Shown one piece after another: positions 16,933 through 24,464 of a stretch of DNA of 64,000 nucleotides; the first letter of the stretch is position 1, and the number at the start of each line of letters is the position of its first letter. A program made the position numbers and the translations under genes. The notes under the pieces were generated by a model, which worked only from the letters and a program-made list of their open reading frames with translations, made no database searches and was not told the DNA's origin. Where the stretch lies: the NCBI GenBank assembly GCA_963822695.1, contig CAWGJH010000018.1, positions 1-64,000 of the forward strand, given 5' to 3'. This DNA is from GCA-003244245 sp963822695. Lineage in GTDB: Bacteria > Actinomycetota > Actinomycetes > Mycobacteriales > Pseudonocardiaceae.

Positions 16933-17794
16933 CAGGGTCCTCTCGGTCGGCGTAGAGCTCGATTGCCACGGTGGCAATCAGCTCCCTGGATTCTCTCTCG
17001 CCCAGCGTGGTCTCGGCCAGCGCGCCGAGGATGAGCCGGTAGGCGGCGATCTCCTCGTTCTTCTCCAGGAACAGGCTGGAGGTCTCGTTCTCCAGGTACA
17101 CCACCGGCTGAAACTCGGCGAACTCCAGGAGAATGAACGGTCCAGCCGTCGCGGCGTGCGCGCCGAGCGCGACCGGAATCACCCGCAGGGTGATGTACGG
17201 GCGTACCGCCATCTGCAGCAGGTGGTGCAGTTGCTCGGACATCACTGTCGGCCCGCCGATCGGGGTGCGCAGCGCGGACTCGTGGACGTAGAAGCTGAAC
17301 CGCGCCGGCCGCTCCCGGCTGAACAGGCCCTGCCGGGCCAGCCGGGCAGCCACCCGATCGTCAACCTCGTCCGCCGGCATAGTGGCGATGCGGCTGATCA
17401 CCGCCCGGGCGTAGTCACCGGTCTGCAGCAGACCGGGCACCAGCATCGGCTGGATGTCGCTGTAGGTCACCGCCCGGTTCTCGTGGTTGATCAGGGTCAT
17501 GAGCTGCTGGGGTAGCCGCGAGCCGTGCTGCTGCAGCCAGCCCGGGGTGTTGCGCTCCTGGCAGAGCGCGAGCAGCCGATCGCGCTCCTTGCCCTTCACC
17601 CGGCACATCCCGAGGATGATCGCGACGTCCACCTCGCTGGCGTTGCGCTTGCCGGACAGCAGCCGCGACACCTTGCTCGGTGACCAGCCGAGCGCGTGGG
17701 CGGCGTGCTCGGCGTTCAGCCCGGCCTGCTCGATGGCCTGGCGCAGCCCGTCGCCGAGCTCCCGGCTGCGTACTGTCGGCTCGATAGCGTACAT
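16919..17794 (-). CDS. XRE-family regulator with DUF5753 (WhiJ-like)
   Basis: 291 residues from the ATG at 17794, which has GGGGGAGG upstream. An N-terminal helix-turn-helix (residues 15-70: LRQAIEQAGLNAEHAAHALGWSPSKVSRLLSGKR) is followed by the DUF5753 ligand-like domain (IQPMLVPGLLQTGDYARAVI, VPALGAHAATAGPFILLEF-like region, YLENETSSLFLE). Paired with the DUF397 gene downstream. These pairs resemble regulator-antagonist or toxin-antitoxin units. Confidence 0.88.
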   Translation of the reverse strand: MYAIEPTVRSRELGDGLRQAIEQAGLNAEHAAHALGWSPSKVSRLLSGKRNASEVDVAIILGMCRVKGKERDRLLALCQERNTPGWLQQHGSRLPQQLMTLINHENRAVTYSDIQPMLVPGLLQTGDYARAVISRIATMPADEVDDRVAARLARQGLFSRERPARFSFYVHESALRTPIGGPTVMSEQLHHLLQMAVRPYITLRVIPVALGAHAATAGPFILLEFAEFQPVVYLENETSSLFLEKNEEIAAYRLILGALAETTLGERESRELIATVAIELYADREDPDERA

Positions 17795-18383
17795 GAAGAC
17801 CTCCCCCTGGCGGATTCCAGCGGACCATACGGCCACGAACAACGCCGCCACATCGATATGCGCGCTAGTCCCCCGAAAGGATGTAGTGCGTGCCACTGGG
17901 GCAACCCGTTAACTCATTGTCGGTGTGGTGGCGGTCTCGCCGCTTCCGCAGTGACGCCGACGGCCAGCAGGAAAGGCGGTACAGGAGCGATCGGAATTCG
18001 TCCTCGTCGGTGATTGTTCGGATGCCTTCCTGAGCGGTCTATGGATCCTGTCCAGAATCGGGCGCCTCGGACACGTCCATGACCGACCTGACGAAGAACT
18101 CCACCCGTGGCGTCAGCGGTGTCCAGCCCGAGCTGCCCCGCGAGCAGAACAACGTCGTCGTATTGAGGTCGCCCGGCTTGTGGGTAAGGCTACCGGTGAG
18201 CGCATCAAGCATTTCCGCAACTGGGTCGGAATGAGCCGACCTGTTCTCGGCGGGCTGATGGGGCGCGGTGGTGCCCGTGCAAGCTTTCACCGGCGAAGGC
18301 CACGCCGCGTGGCGCATCTGCAGGGGTTGCACCGTTACGCTGGGTGGCCTGAGGTCGGTGGTTTCTTCATGCTGTGAGCAGGT
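17795..18383. other. Non-coding stretch with decayed repeat DNA
   Basis: No convincing gene. The part from about 18162 to 18215 (GAGGTCGCCCGG, then TGTGGGTAA and GAGCGCATCAAGC) repeats 21459-21510, and 18358-18410 (TTCTTCATGCTGTGAGCAGG and on) repeats 21512-21556. This is therefore the left flank of the duplicated effector-NLR cassette. The remainder (17800-18160) shows only shadow frames. Confidence 0.5.
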
Positions 18384-18596
18384 ATGCGCGTGGGGCAGGG
18401 GAGGTTGCAGCAGTTGCTGCTTGATGAGCCTGCGGTAGCCGCTGAGCTGCGGCGGGTCCTCGACGAGGCCCTGACTCCGGTGTTGACGCCTGTGGAGCAG
18501 GCCCGAATCGGCACGCTGGTCATGCGGGGGAGTTCCCGGGACAGCAGCACGTTCAACCAGGTCGCCGGTAACCAGAAGATCACCTACCGGCCGTGA
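18384..18596 (+). pseudogene. Decayed copy of the Bell-like effector gene
   Basis: 70 residues nearly identical to the second half of the intact gene at 21562-21978 (GRLQQLLLDEPAVA, LRRVLDEALTPVLTPVEQ, SSTFNQVAGNQ). The N-terminal half is deleted: GGGGAGGTTG, the ribosome binding region of the intact gene, is joined straight to the codons for LQQLLLDE. The C-terminal amyloid-like motif is kept. The stop overlaps the start of the following NLR remnant, as in the intact pair. Confidence 0.75.
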
Positions 18597-19296
18597 CTAC
18601 CGTCTCGCCGGGCCCGCCGGATGAGGACGCGCCCGGCGATGCCCGGGTGCGGATGACCGGCACATCGCATGACAGCAGCACGTTCACCCAGGTCGCCGGG
18701 GACCAGTACAGCATCCACCTGCCCCCGGCGCCGCCGTTGCCGGCGATGTGTACGTTGCCCGGTGGATACAGTTGCCTTCACCGGGCGCGGCAAGGAACTG
18801 CACGGGATCATCACGGCGGTGAGCGCTGCGGCTGAGGCGGGCCGGGTGGTGGCTATTCACGCTATCGATGGCATGCCTGGGGTGGGCAAGACCGCGTTGG
18901 CGGTACATGTCGGGCATCGGGTGGCTGGCCGGTTCCCTGACCGGCAACTGTTCCTGGATCTGTCGATTCGGCGAAGCGGAGGTGCTCAACCACTGCGGGA
19001 CAGTGTGCCTCAAGTCCGGGGATCCGAAGCAGGCGTGGGCCCACCATCGGCGTGCCCTGGACCTCGCCCGTGCGGTGGGCAGTCCCCTGGAGCAGGCACA
19101 TGCCCTCGACGGAGTGGGTCGATGTGCCTTAGCCAGGGGAGACACCGCGACCGCCGTGACCGAGCTTCGGCAGGCACTGGAGATCTACCAGCGCATCGGC
19201 GCCGCCGAGGCCACCCAACTGGCAACCGACCTGGCGGAGCTGGACACCTCACCACGGCCACAGTTAGTTTCGGAGTACGTCCCTCCCCAGGGCTGA
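18593..19296 (+). pseudogene. Decayed copy of the NB-ARC-TPR NLR gene
   Basis: The start (VSPGPPDEDAPGDARVRMTG and SSTFTQVAGDQYSIH) is a close copy of the NLR at 21975. One extra C near 18759 (TTGCCCGGTGG against TTGCCGGTGG) shifts the frame. The Walker A region (GMPGVGKTALAVHV) then continues to FLDL near 18962, where a deletion of about 1.6 kb joins it to the last TPR part (GEAEVLNHCGTVCLKSGD to TDLAELDTSPRP). It is dead as an NLR. Confidence 0.8.
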
Positions 19297-19302
19297 GCTT
19301 GC

Positions 19303-19352
19303 CGGCAGGATTCGAACCCGCGCTCCCGTTTCCGGAGGTGCCGATCCGATTA
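19303..19352 (-). other. tRNA 3'-end-like fragment
   Basis: On the minus strand the sequence GCGGGTTCGAATCCTGC forms a proper T-arm, followed by CGGCA. The matching 5' acceptor strand, D-arm and anticodon arm are not found in the expected 70-90 nt. It may be a tRNA remnant, for instance an old attachment site, or chance. Confidence 0.25.
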
Positions 19353-19637
19353 GGGCGGTGATGGCGTGCTTGACGGCGGCAACACCGGCACGGGGGTCCT
19401 CTGGGGCGCAGCGTCATGACGAACCTCCTCTGATGTAGTAGACTTGTAGTTGTGTCGGCTGTCAACTGGGTTTACGGCGCGCAGCACATGTGGGACAACC
19501 ACAAGGTGGCCACCGCGGAGGCTGATGAGGCGGTTAGTGACATTGATGCTGTCTGGTTCGACCCGGACCCGGCCAGTCGATCGAACCGCAGTGTTCGGGT
19601 AATCGGCTATCGCCACAGTTGCCGGGCGATCCTGACC

Positions 19638-20064
19638 CAGACCTCCTGAAGTAGTTTCTTGATCAAGCTCTGACTTGGGGCACCCGTGAGGCGTTCGCAT
19701 GAAAATCTTGTGAATATCACAGGCCTGTGAAGGGCCGGGTGGTGCCCGTGAGGCGCGTGTTGCGGTAGGTCCTAGCCGGGGGAGGTCCGGTGATCACGGT
19801 TTCGGTGTCGAAAGTGACACGTCGTGTCACTTTCGACACCGAAACCGTGATCATGACCGTGGTGCCGCCCTGATGTGGGCCACCACCGCCCGCGGGCGGG
19901 ACGTTGTTCGCCCGCGCCTGCCTCATCGCCTGCTGTGGCGGCGCCCGGTTGGAGGGGTCATGGGTGTGTATGCCACACGAGCTGGCGGGGCGACGGGCAG
20001 ATGGTGGCTCGCCACCAGCGAGCGCCGTATCGATCGACGTTCATGACCTACTTCAGGAGGTCTG
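19638..20064. mobile_element. MITE-like element with 17-bp terminal inverted repeats
   Basis: The ends are CAGACCTCCTGAAGTAG (19638-19654) and its perfect reverse complement CTACTTCAGGAGGTCTG (20048-20064). TGACC at 19633-19637 is repeated at 20065-20069 as a 5-bp target site duplication. The element is 427 bp and encodes no transposase. Inside are a 30-bp-arm palindrome (19791-19853) and a 14-bp GC palindrome (19886-19899). It splits a BrnT-like toxin gene. Confidence 0.85.
19791..19853. repeat. 63-nt perfect palindrome with 3-nt loop
   Basis: The left arm runs 19791-19820 (TGATCACGGTTTCGGTGTCG and ten more bases), the loop is GTC (19821-19823), and the right arm 19824-19853 is the exact reverse complement. 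It lies in the middle of the MITE-like element. It would make a very stable hairpin in RNA or cruciform DNA and may stop transcription entering from either side. Confidence 0.85.
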
Positions 20065-20164
20065 TGACCGTCATCTTGGTTCACCGGGATGACGGAACCT
20101 ACTACGGCGCCAACTGTTGGGAATCCAATCCGGCTGATCAGCGACGTTATCGGGAGGCGCAGTG

Positions 20165-20479
20165 ATGGACGCGAAGCATGAAGTCGAGAGGGCACGGGCT
20201 GAGTCCGAGGCGACTCGGGACGAGCCTTTGCCGGAGCACGTCGTGGGTGAGCGACGCGGTCATTCCGTGGTGCAGTCGGTGCGACTGCCGGCCGAGGCGT
20301 TTGCCGCGATTGAGGAGGTTGCGGCGCACACAGGGGTGCCGGTGAGTGCCCTGATTCGGGGGTGGGTGCTGCAGGGATTAGCCAGCGAGCAGGGTATGTC
20401 CTTGCGGGACGGGATCGAGCGCCTCGCCGCTGACGCTGACCGCCTCCGGCGGCTGGCTGCCGCCAGCGAGGTCGCCTAA
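20165..20479 (+). CDS. BrnA-like ribbon-helix-helix antitoxin
   Basis: 104 residues from ATG 20165, overlapping the toxin stop as GTGATG (GTG 20162 would add one residue). The acidic N-terminus is followed by HSVVQSVRLPAEAFAAIEEV, AAHTGVPVSALIRGW, a ribbon-helix-helix DNA-binding pattern. Antitoxins of this kind usually repress their own operon. The reading frame is intact although the toxin gene upstream is broken by the insertion. Confidence 0.7.
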   Translation: MDAKHEVERARAESEATRDEPLPEHVVGERRGHSVVQSVRLPAEAFAAIEEVAAHTGVPVSALIRGWVLQGLASEQGMSLRDGIERLAADADRLRRLAAASEVA

Positions 20480-20639
20480 CGCTGTGAAGGAATAAACCGC
20501 GCGTGTCCGTGCGAGGGTTACGGCATACCAGCACGTTAGTGCCGGACCGGGAAGCCCGCAGCGGTGCGACTTGGAGATCGTGCGTGTGCCCCTGTCCCAG
20601 GAGATCGCTCGGATCGGTGTCGATGGTCGGGGTACAGAT

Positions 20640-20800
20640 TGCGGGGTTGATGGGCTGTTCGGCGGAGTCGGTGAAGGCCATCGAGGTCGGCTGACGCGAG
20701 CGCACGTTGATGCTGCAGGCCGCTCGAGCACTCGGGATCAAGGACCTGGTGGCTTTTTACGGGCCTGGGGTCTCTTACACCCGCGAGGCTGGCCACTTCG
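20640..20800 (+). pseudogene. XRE helix-turn-helix fragment, repeat of the 25-kb regulator
   Basis: Plus-strand codons read IAGLMGCSAESVKAIEVG, then a stop (TGA) and RTLMLQAARALGIKDLVAFY. This is a diverged copy of 25130-25265 (SAESVKAIEVGRRELTLTM, AARALGIKDLAAFY). Here the 8 bp TTGATGGG that the 25-kb copy lacks are still present. Only this segment remains. Confidence 0.6.
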
Positions 20801-20970
20801 CAGCGCAGACCTGGCATCTTAAGTGTCTTCGTCGGGAATCTGTCTGGGCCCAGCAGGAATCCCTTGACCGCGTCGTTGAGCCAGCCGTCGGGCAGATCGA
20901 GCGCGGCAGCGACCCGGGCGACCGCAGCGTAGCCCTCATTCTTGGGAATGAACACCGCGTCGGCGCATCG
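20788..20970 (-). pseudogene. DUF6036-like nucleotidyltransferase fragment
   Basis: Minus-strand frame reads CADAVFIPKNEGYAAVARVA, ALDLPDGWLNDAVKGFL and MPGLRCEVAS, the middle part of DUF6036/AbiEii-like nucleotidyltransferase proteins. It begins right at the stop of the gene upstream (20971) and runs out into the XRE fragment, so both ends are lost. Confidence 0.5.
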
Positions 20971-21423
20971 CTACACTCGGCTCAGCATGCCCGCGCCGAG
21001 CAGGATGCCCCGCCGACGGAACGCCGCAGGCGACTCCACGATGGCACGTGCCCACAGATCGGGGTAGCGCGGCCACCAGATGTGGGACAGAAAGCGGCAG
21101 GGTTCGCTGGCCCAAGGTGGCGCGGGGATGTCGTGTGCAGCGGCGAAGTGCTCGGCGAGCGCGGCGAGGTAGGCGTCGGTGCGCGGATCGAGGTTGCGTG
21201 GCCGCTCGGTAATCCGCCGCGCGATGTCGTCCTCATCCCGCGCCCACCGCAGATCGTCGACGAAGTCGGCCACCGCTTCCCGGAATGCGGTCCCGGCCGC
21301 GATCCGGTCTGCCGTCTGAGCCAGCGTCACCGGATGCCGAGCCTGTGCGGGCAGGAAGTGCCGCAGCTCGACACCGTCGTCATCCTCACGGTGTGCGAAG
21401 ATCCGCTCGGACGGGGTGCTCAC
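20971..21423 (-). CDS. Hypothetical protein with a possible AbiEii-type partner remnant
   Basis: 150 residues from GTG at 21423. It is helical and acidic, with FREAVADFVDDLRWARDEDD, DAYLAALAEHFAA and PDLWARAIVESPAAFRRRGILLG near the C-terminus. In other actinomycetes, proteins with this ending lie just before a nucleotidyltransferase-like gene (recollection, not checked), and a fragment of such a gene follows here directly. The first 17 codons recur at 15.7 kb. The function is unknown; an abortive-infection or toxin-antitoxin role is possible. Confidence 0.6.
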   Translation of the reverse strand: MSTPSERIFAHREDDDGVELRHFLPAQARHPVTLAQTADRIAAGTAFREAVADFVDDLRWARDEDDIARRITERPRNLDPRTDAYLAALAEHFAAAHDIPAPPWASEPCRFLSHIWWPRYPDLWARAIVESPAAFRRRGILLGAGMLSRV

Positions 21424-21561
21424 GCAGGTCAGTGTGCCTTATCAGGTCGCGCCGTAGCGTCGAGGTCGCCCGGTTTGTGGGTAATGCCGCCGCCGAGCGC
21501 ATCAAGCGTGGTTTCTTCATACTGTGATCAGGTATGCGTATGGGGTGGGGGAGGTTGTGTG

Positions 21562-21978
21562 GTGGATCCGATCGTGGTGGCGGCGGGGACGGCGCTGGTG
21601 TCGGCGATGGCCACCGACGTGTGGCAGCAGGCTCGGGCCAGTGTGGTGGCGTTGTGGCGACGGGTCCATCCGCAGCAGGCCGACACGGTGGAGGCGGATC
21701 TGGAGGGTTTGCGCGCTCAGGTCCTCGACGCCCGCCAGGCCGGTCGGGCGGACACTGAGCTTGCCTTGACGGGGGTGTGGCAGGGGCGGCTGCAGCAGTT
21801 GCTGCTCGATGAGCCTGCGGTGGCCCCTGAGCTGCGGCGGGTCCTCGACGAGGCACTGACCCCGGTGTTGACGCCGGTGGAGCAGTCCCGGATTGGCACG
21901 CTGGTGATGAGGGGGAGTTCCCGGGATAGCAGCACGTTCAACCAGGTCGCCGGTAACCAGATCACCTACCGGCTATGA
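21562..21978 (+). CDS. Bell-like effector with C-terminal amyloid-like motif
   Basis: 138 residues from GTG 21562, 7 nt after GGGGGAGG (GTG 21559 is also possible). The N-terminus DPIVVAAGTALVSAMATDVW is a Gly/Ala-rich amphipathic to membrane-seeking helix. Further helices follow (ASVVALWRRVHP, ADLEGLRAQVLDARQAG, LQQLLLDEP, ELRRVLDEAL), resembling the small helical Bell-type domains of actinomycetes. The tail ends SSTFNQVAGNQITY. The NLR next door has a matching motif at its N-terminus and overlaps by 4 bp (ATGA). The likely role is a pore-forming effector triggered by amyloid templating; this is inference from architecture. Confidence 0.7.
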   Translation: MDPIVVAAGTALVSAMATDVWQQARASVVALWRRVHPQQADTVEADLEGLRAQVLDARQAGRADTELALTGVWQGRLQQLLLDEPAVAPELRRVLDEALTPVLTPVEQSRIGTLVMRGSSRDSSTFNQVAGNQITYRL

Positions 21979-23117
21979 TCATTGCCTCGCCGGGCCCGCC
22001 GGAGGAGGACGCGCCTGGCGATGCCCGGGTGAGGATGACTGGCGCATCGCACGAGGGCAGCACGTTCACCCAGGTCACCGGGGACCAGTACAGCATCCAC
22101 CTGTCCCCGGCGCCGCCGTTGCCGGCGATGTGTACGTTGCCGGTGGATACGGCCGCGTTCACCGGGCGCGGCGAGGAACTGCGCGGGATCATCGCGGCGG
22201 TGACCGCTGCGGCCCAGGCGGGCCGGGTGGTGGCCATTCACGCTATCGATGGCATGCCTGGGGTGGGCAAGACCGCGCTGGCGGTGCATGTCGCCCACCG
22301 GGTGGCCGGCCGGTTCCCTGACCGGCAACTGTTCCTGGACCTGCATGCCCACACCGCCGGCCAGCCGCCGACGACACCTCAGGCGGCGCTGGCCCACCTG
22401 TTGACCGCCGATGGCGTGGACGCCCGCTATTTACCCGAGGGCCTTGACGAGCGGGCCGCGTTGTGGCGGGACCGGATGGCGCGCAAACGGGTGCTTCTCG
22501 TCCTGGACAACGCCGCCAGCAGTGGGCAGGTTGTTCCGCTGTTGCCGGGGTCGGCGGGGTGTCTGGTGCTGGTCACCAGCCGCCGCTATCTGGGTGATCT
22601 TCCCTCGGCGGTGCCGGTGTTGTTGGACATCCTGCCTCCCGAGGAGGCCCTGCGGATGTTCCTGCGCTTGGCCCCCCGCGCTGCCGCTGAGCCCGCCCGG
22701 GTGGCCGAGTTGGTCGGACTGTGTGGCCATTTGCCATTGGCGATCGCGCTGCTGGCTAGTTTGTTCAGCAATCGTCGGTCCTGGACTTTGGGTCAGCTGA
22801 TCGAGGAGACGAAGGCGACTCTGCTTACCGTGGCCGCAGAGAACCGTACCGTCGCTGCTGCGTTTGACCTGTCCTACCAATACCTGCCCGCCGAGCGGCA
22901 ACGTTTCTTCCGACACCTGGGTCTGCATCCCGGTGTTGACATCGACGCCTACGCCGCCGCCGCGCTGACTGGTCTGTCCCTCGACCAGGCCAGCGGGCAC
23001 CTTGATGCGCTTTACCGCGATCGCCTGCTTGATGAGCCGGTTTACCGCCGTTACCGCATGCATGACCTGATTCGTGACTACGCTCGTGCCTTGGCAGCCA
23101 CCGATCCCCGTCGGTGA
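21975..23117 (+). CDS. NB-ARC NLR, N-terminal half (frameshifted from its TPR half)
   Basis: 380 residues. Residues 28-42 read GSTFTQVTGDQYSIH, like the effector tail. The NB-ARC domain has Walker A GMPGVGKTALAV near 92, Walker B RVLLVLDNA near 171, LVTSRR, the GLPLA-like GHLPLAIALL and an MHD motif (YRMHDLIRDYA) near 363, then stops. A run of four C at 23106-23109 is one base too long: with three C the frame would continue ATDPVGEREQALGWL into the TPR half. The family are STAND switches that sense a ligand through C-terminal repeats. Either this is a recent inactivation, a reversible slip in the C-tract, or a sequencing error. Confidence 0.8.
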   Translation: MIIASPGPPEEDAPGDARVRMTGASHEGSTFTQVTGDQYSIHLSPAPPLPAMCTLPVDTAAFTGRGEELRGIIAAVTAAAQAGRVVAIHAIDGMPGVGKTALAVHVAHRVAGRFPDRQLFLDLHAHTAGQPPTTPQAALAHLLTADGVDARYLPEGLDERAALWRDRMARKRVLLVLDNAASSGQVVPLLPGSAGCLVLVTSRRYLGDLPSAVPVLLDILPPEEALRMFLRLAPRAAAEPARVAELVGLCGHLPLAIALLASLFSNRRSWTLGQLIEETKATLLTVAAENRTVAAAFDLSYQYLPAERQRFFRHLGLHPGVDIDAYAAAALTGLSLDQASGHLDALYRDRLLDEPVYRRYRMHDLIRDYARALAATDPRR

Positions 23118-24255
23118 GCGTGAGCAGGCCTTGGGCTGGTTGTTTGACTATTACCAGCACACCGCCGCTCTCGCCGACGCCCACCTCACCCGGCACACCC
23201 GCCCTCTGGCCGCTACATCGGCTGCCCCGCCGGGGCCCGTACCCAAGCTGGCCAGCCGGAATCAGGCACTGGCCTGGCTGCGGACCGAGCGGGCTAACCT
23301 GCTCGCCTGCCTGGATCACGCTACCCACCACGCCCAGCACGCCCGGGTGGTCGGGCTCACTGCGGGCATTGCCTCGTTGCTGCGCAGCGACGGCCCCTGG
23401 ACCCAGGCCCGGGAACTGCATGCCCAGGCCGCCACGGCGGCACGGCACCTCGGCGACCTGCTCGGCGAGGCGAACGCCCTCACCGCTCTGGGGATCGTGC
23501 GATGGCTGACCGATGACTATCCGGGTGCGGCTCAGGTGTTGGAGCAAGCTTTGAGCCTTTACCGCGACCTCGACGACCGGCTCGGCGAGGCGACTGCCCT
23601 CACCGAGCTGGGGGGCGTGTGGCGGCTGGCCGAGGACTTCCCGGGTGCGGTCCACGTGCTAGAGCAGGCCCTGAGCCTCTACCGCGACCTCGGCTACCGG
23701 CAGGGCGAGGCGGACGCTCTCACCTCTCTGGGGGCCGTGCGGTGGCTGACCGGAGACTTTCCGGGTGCGGTCCAGATGCTGGAGCAGGCCCTGAGCCTCT
23801 ACCGTGACTTCGGCGACCGGAGCGGTGAAGCGACCGCCCTCACCTATCTGGGGGGTGTGCGGTGGCTGATCGGGGATTATCCGGGTGCGGTCCAGGTGGT
23901 GGAGCGGGCCCTGAGCCTCCACCGCGACCTCGGCGACCGGAATGGCGAAGCGGAGGTGCTCAACGACAACGGGACGGTGTGCCTTAAGTCTGGGGATTCG
24001 GAGCAGGCGTTGGCCCATCATCGGCGTGCCCTGGACCTCGCCCGCGCGGTGGGCAATCCCCTGGAGCAGGCACGGGCCTTCGACGGAGCGGGCCGATGCG
24101 CCCTAGCCAGAGGCGACACCACGACCGCCGCGACCGAGCTTCGGCAGGCACTGGAGATCTACCAGCGCATCGGTGCCGCCGAGGCGACCCAGCTGGCGAC
24201 CGACCTGGCGGAGCTGGACACCCCACCACGACTGCTGCCAGCATGTGAGGGATAA
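23074..24255 (+). CDS. TPR sensor half of the NB-ARC NLR
   Basis: The real coding part begins near 23110 (VGEREQALGWLFDYYQHTAALAD), continuing the NLR after the frameshift. It contains the linker helix region, then TPR repeats of exactly 40 residues (pattern GEA.ALT.LG..RWL..D.PGA.Q.LEQALSLYRDLGDR), then a diverged pair ending EIYQRIGAAEATQLATDLAEL. As a separate protein it has no convincing start site of its own; GTG 23074 lies out of frame inside the NB-ARC coding sequence. Confidence 0.75.
   Translation: MTTLVPWQPPIPVGEREQALGWLFDYYQHTAALADAHLTRHTRPLAATSAAPPGPVPKLASRNQALAWLRTERANLLACLDHATHHAQHARVVGLTAGIASLLRSDGPWTQARELHAQAATAARHLGDLLGEANALTALGIVRWLTDDYPGAAQVLEQALSLYRDLDDRLGEATALTELGGVWRLAEDFPGAVHVLEQALSLYRDLGYRQGEADALTSLGAVRWLTGDFPGAVQMLEQALSLYRDFGDRSGEATALTYLGGVRWLIGDYPGAVQVVERALSLHRDLGDRNGEAEVLNDNGTVCLKSGDSEQALAHHRRALDLARAVGNPLEQARAFDGAGRCALARGDTTTAATELRQALEIYQRIGAAEATQLATDLAELDTPPRLLPACEG
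23464..23983 (+). repeat. 120-bp tandem repeats encoding TPRs
   Basis: Unit starts at 23464, 23584, 23704, 23824 and 23944, all exactly 120 bp apart, each beginning GGCGA(G/A)GCG. The units are highly alike at DNA level, so the array can gain or lose repeats by slippage or recombination. Each unit codes for a 40-residue TPR-like repeat. Confidence 0.85.
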
Positions 24256-24464
24256 CTGCCCCTGTCCTACCGCCCGCCCTGCCCGTGATGCGCCAGCGGA
24301 CCAGTCCCTTCCCCAGACGTGAACATTCTCTCGTAGCAGGCGCTGCTTCCAGTCCTCACTGACGCTGATTCCGTGCACGACTGCCTCCCACCGAGCGGAT
24401 GGTGGGGTGCGTCCCTGATGCGGTAAGAGGACGGAACGATGTCCAGGGTGTCACACTAGGACCC

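Larger units (their letters stand above)
19452..20165 (+). pseudogene. BrnT-like toxin gene interrupted by a 427-bp element
   Basis: The left part encodes WVYGAQHMWDNHKVATAEAD, ALWFDPDP-like and RVIGYRHSCRAILT, in the style of BrnT and related RelE-fold RNase toxins. The right part (20065-20165) encodes VILVHRDDGTYYGANCWES and NPADQRRYREAQ. Removing the element at 19638-20064 and one 5-bp target duplication restores the frame exactly: AILT-VILV. The intact protein would be about 95 residues. The antitoxin-like gene follows at once, overlapping the stop. Confidence 0.75.
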
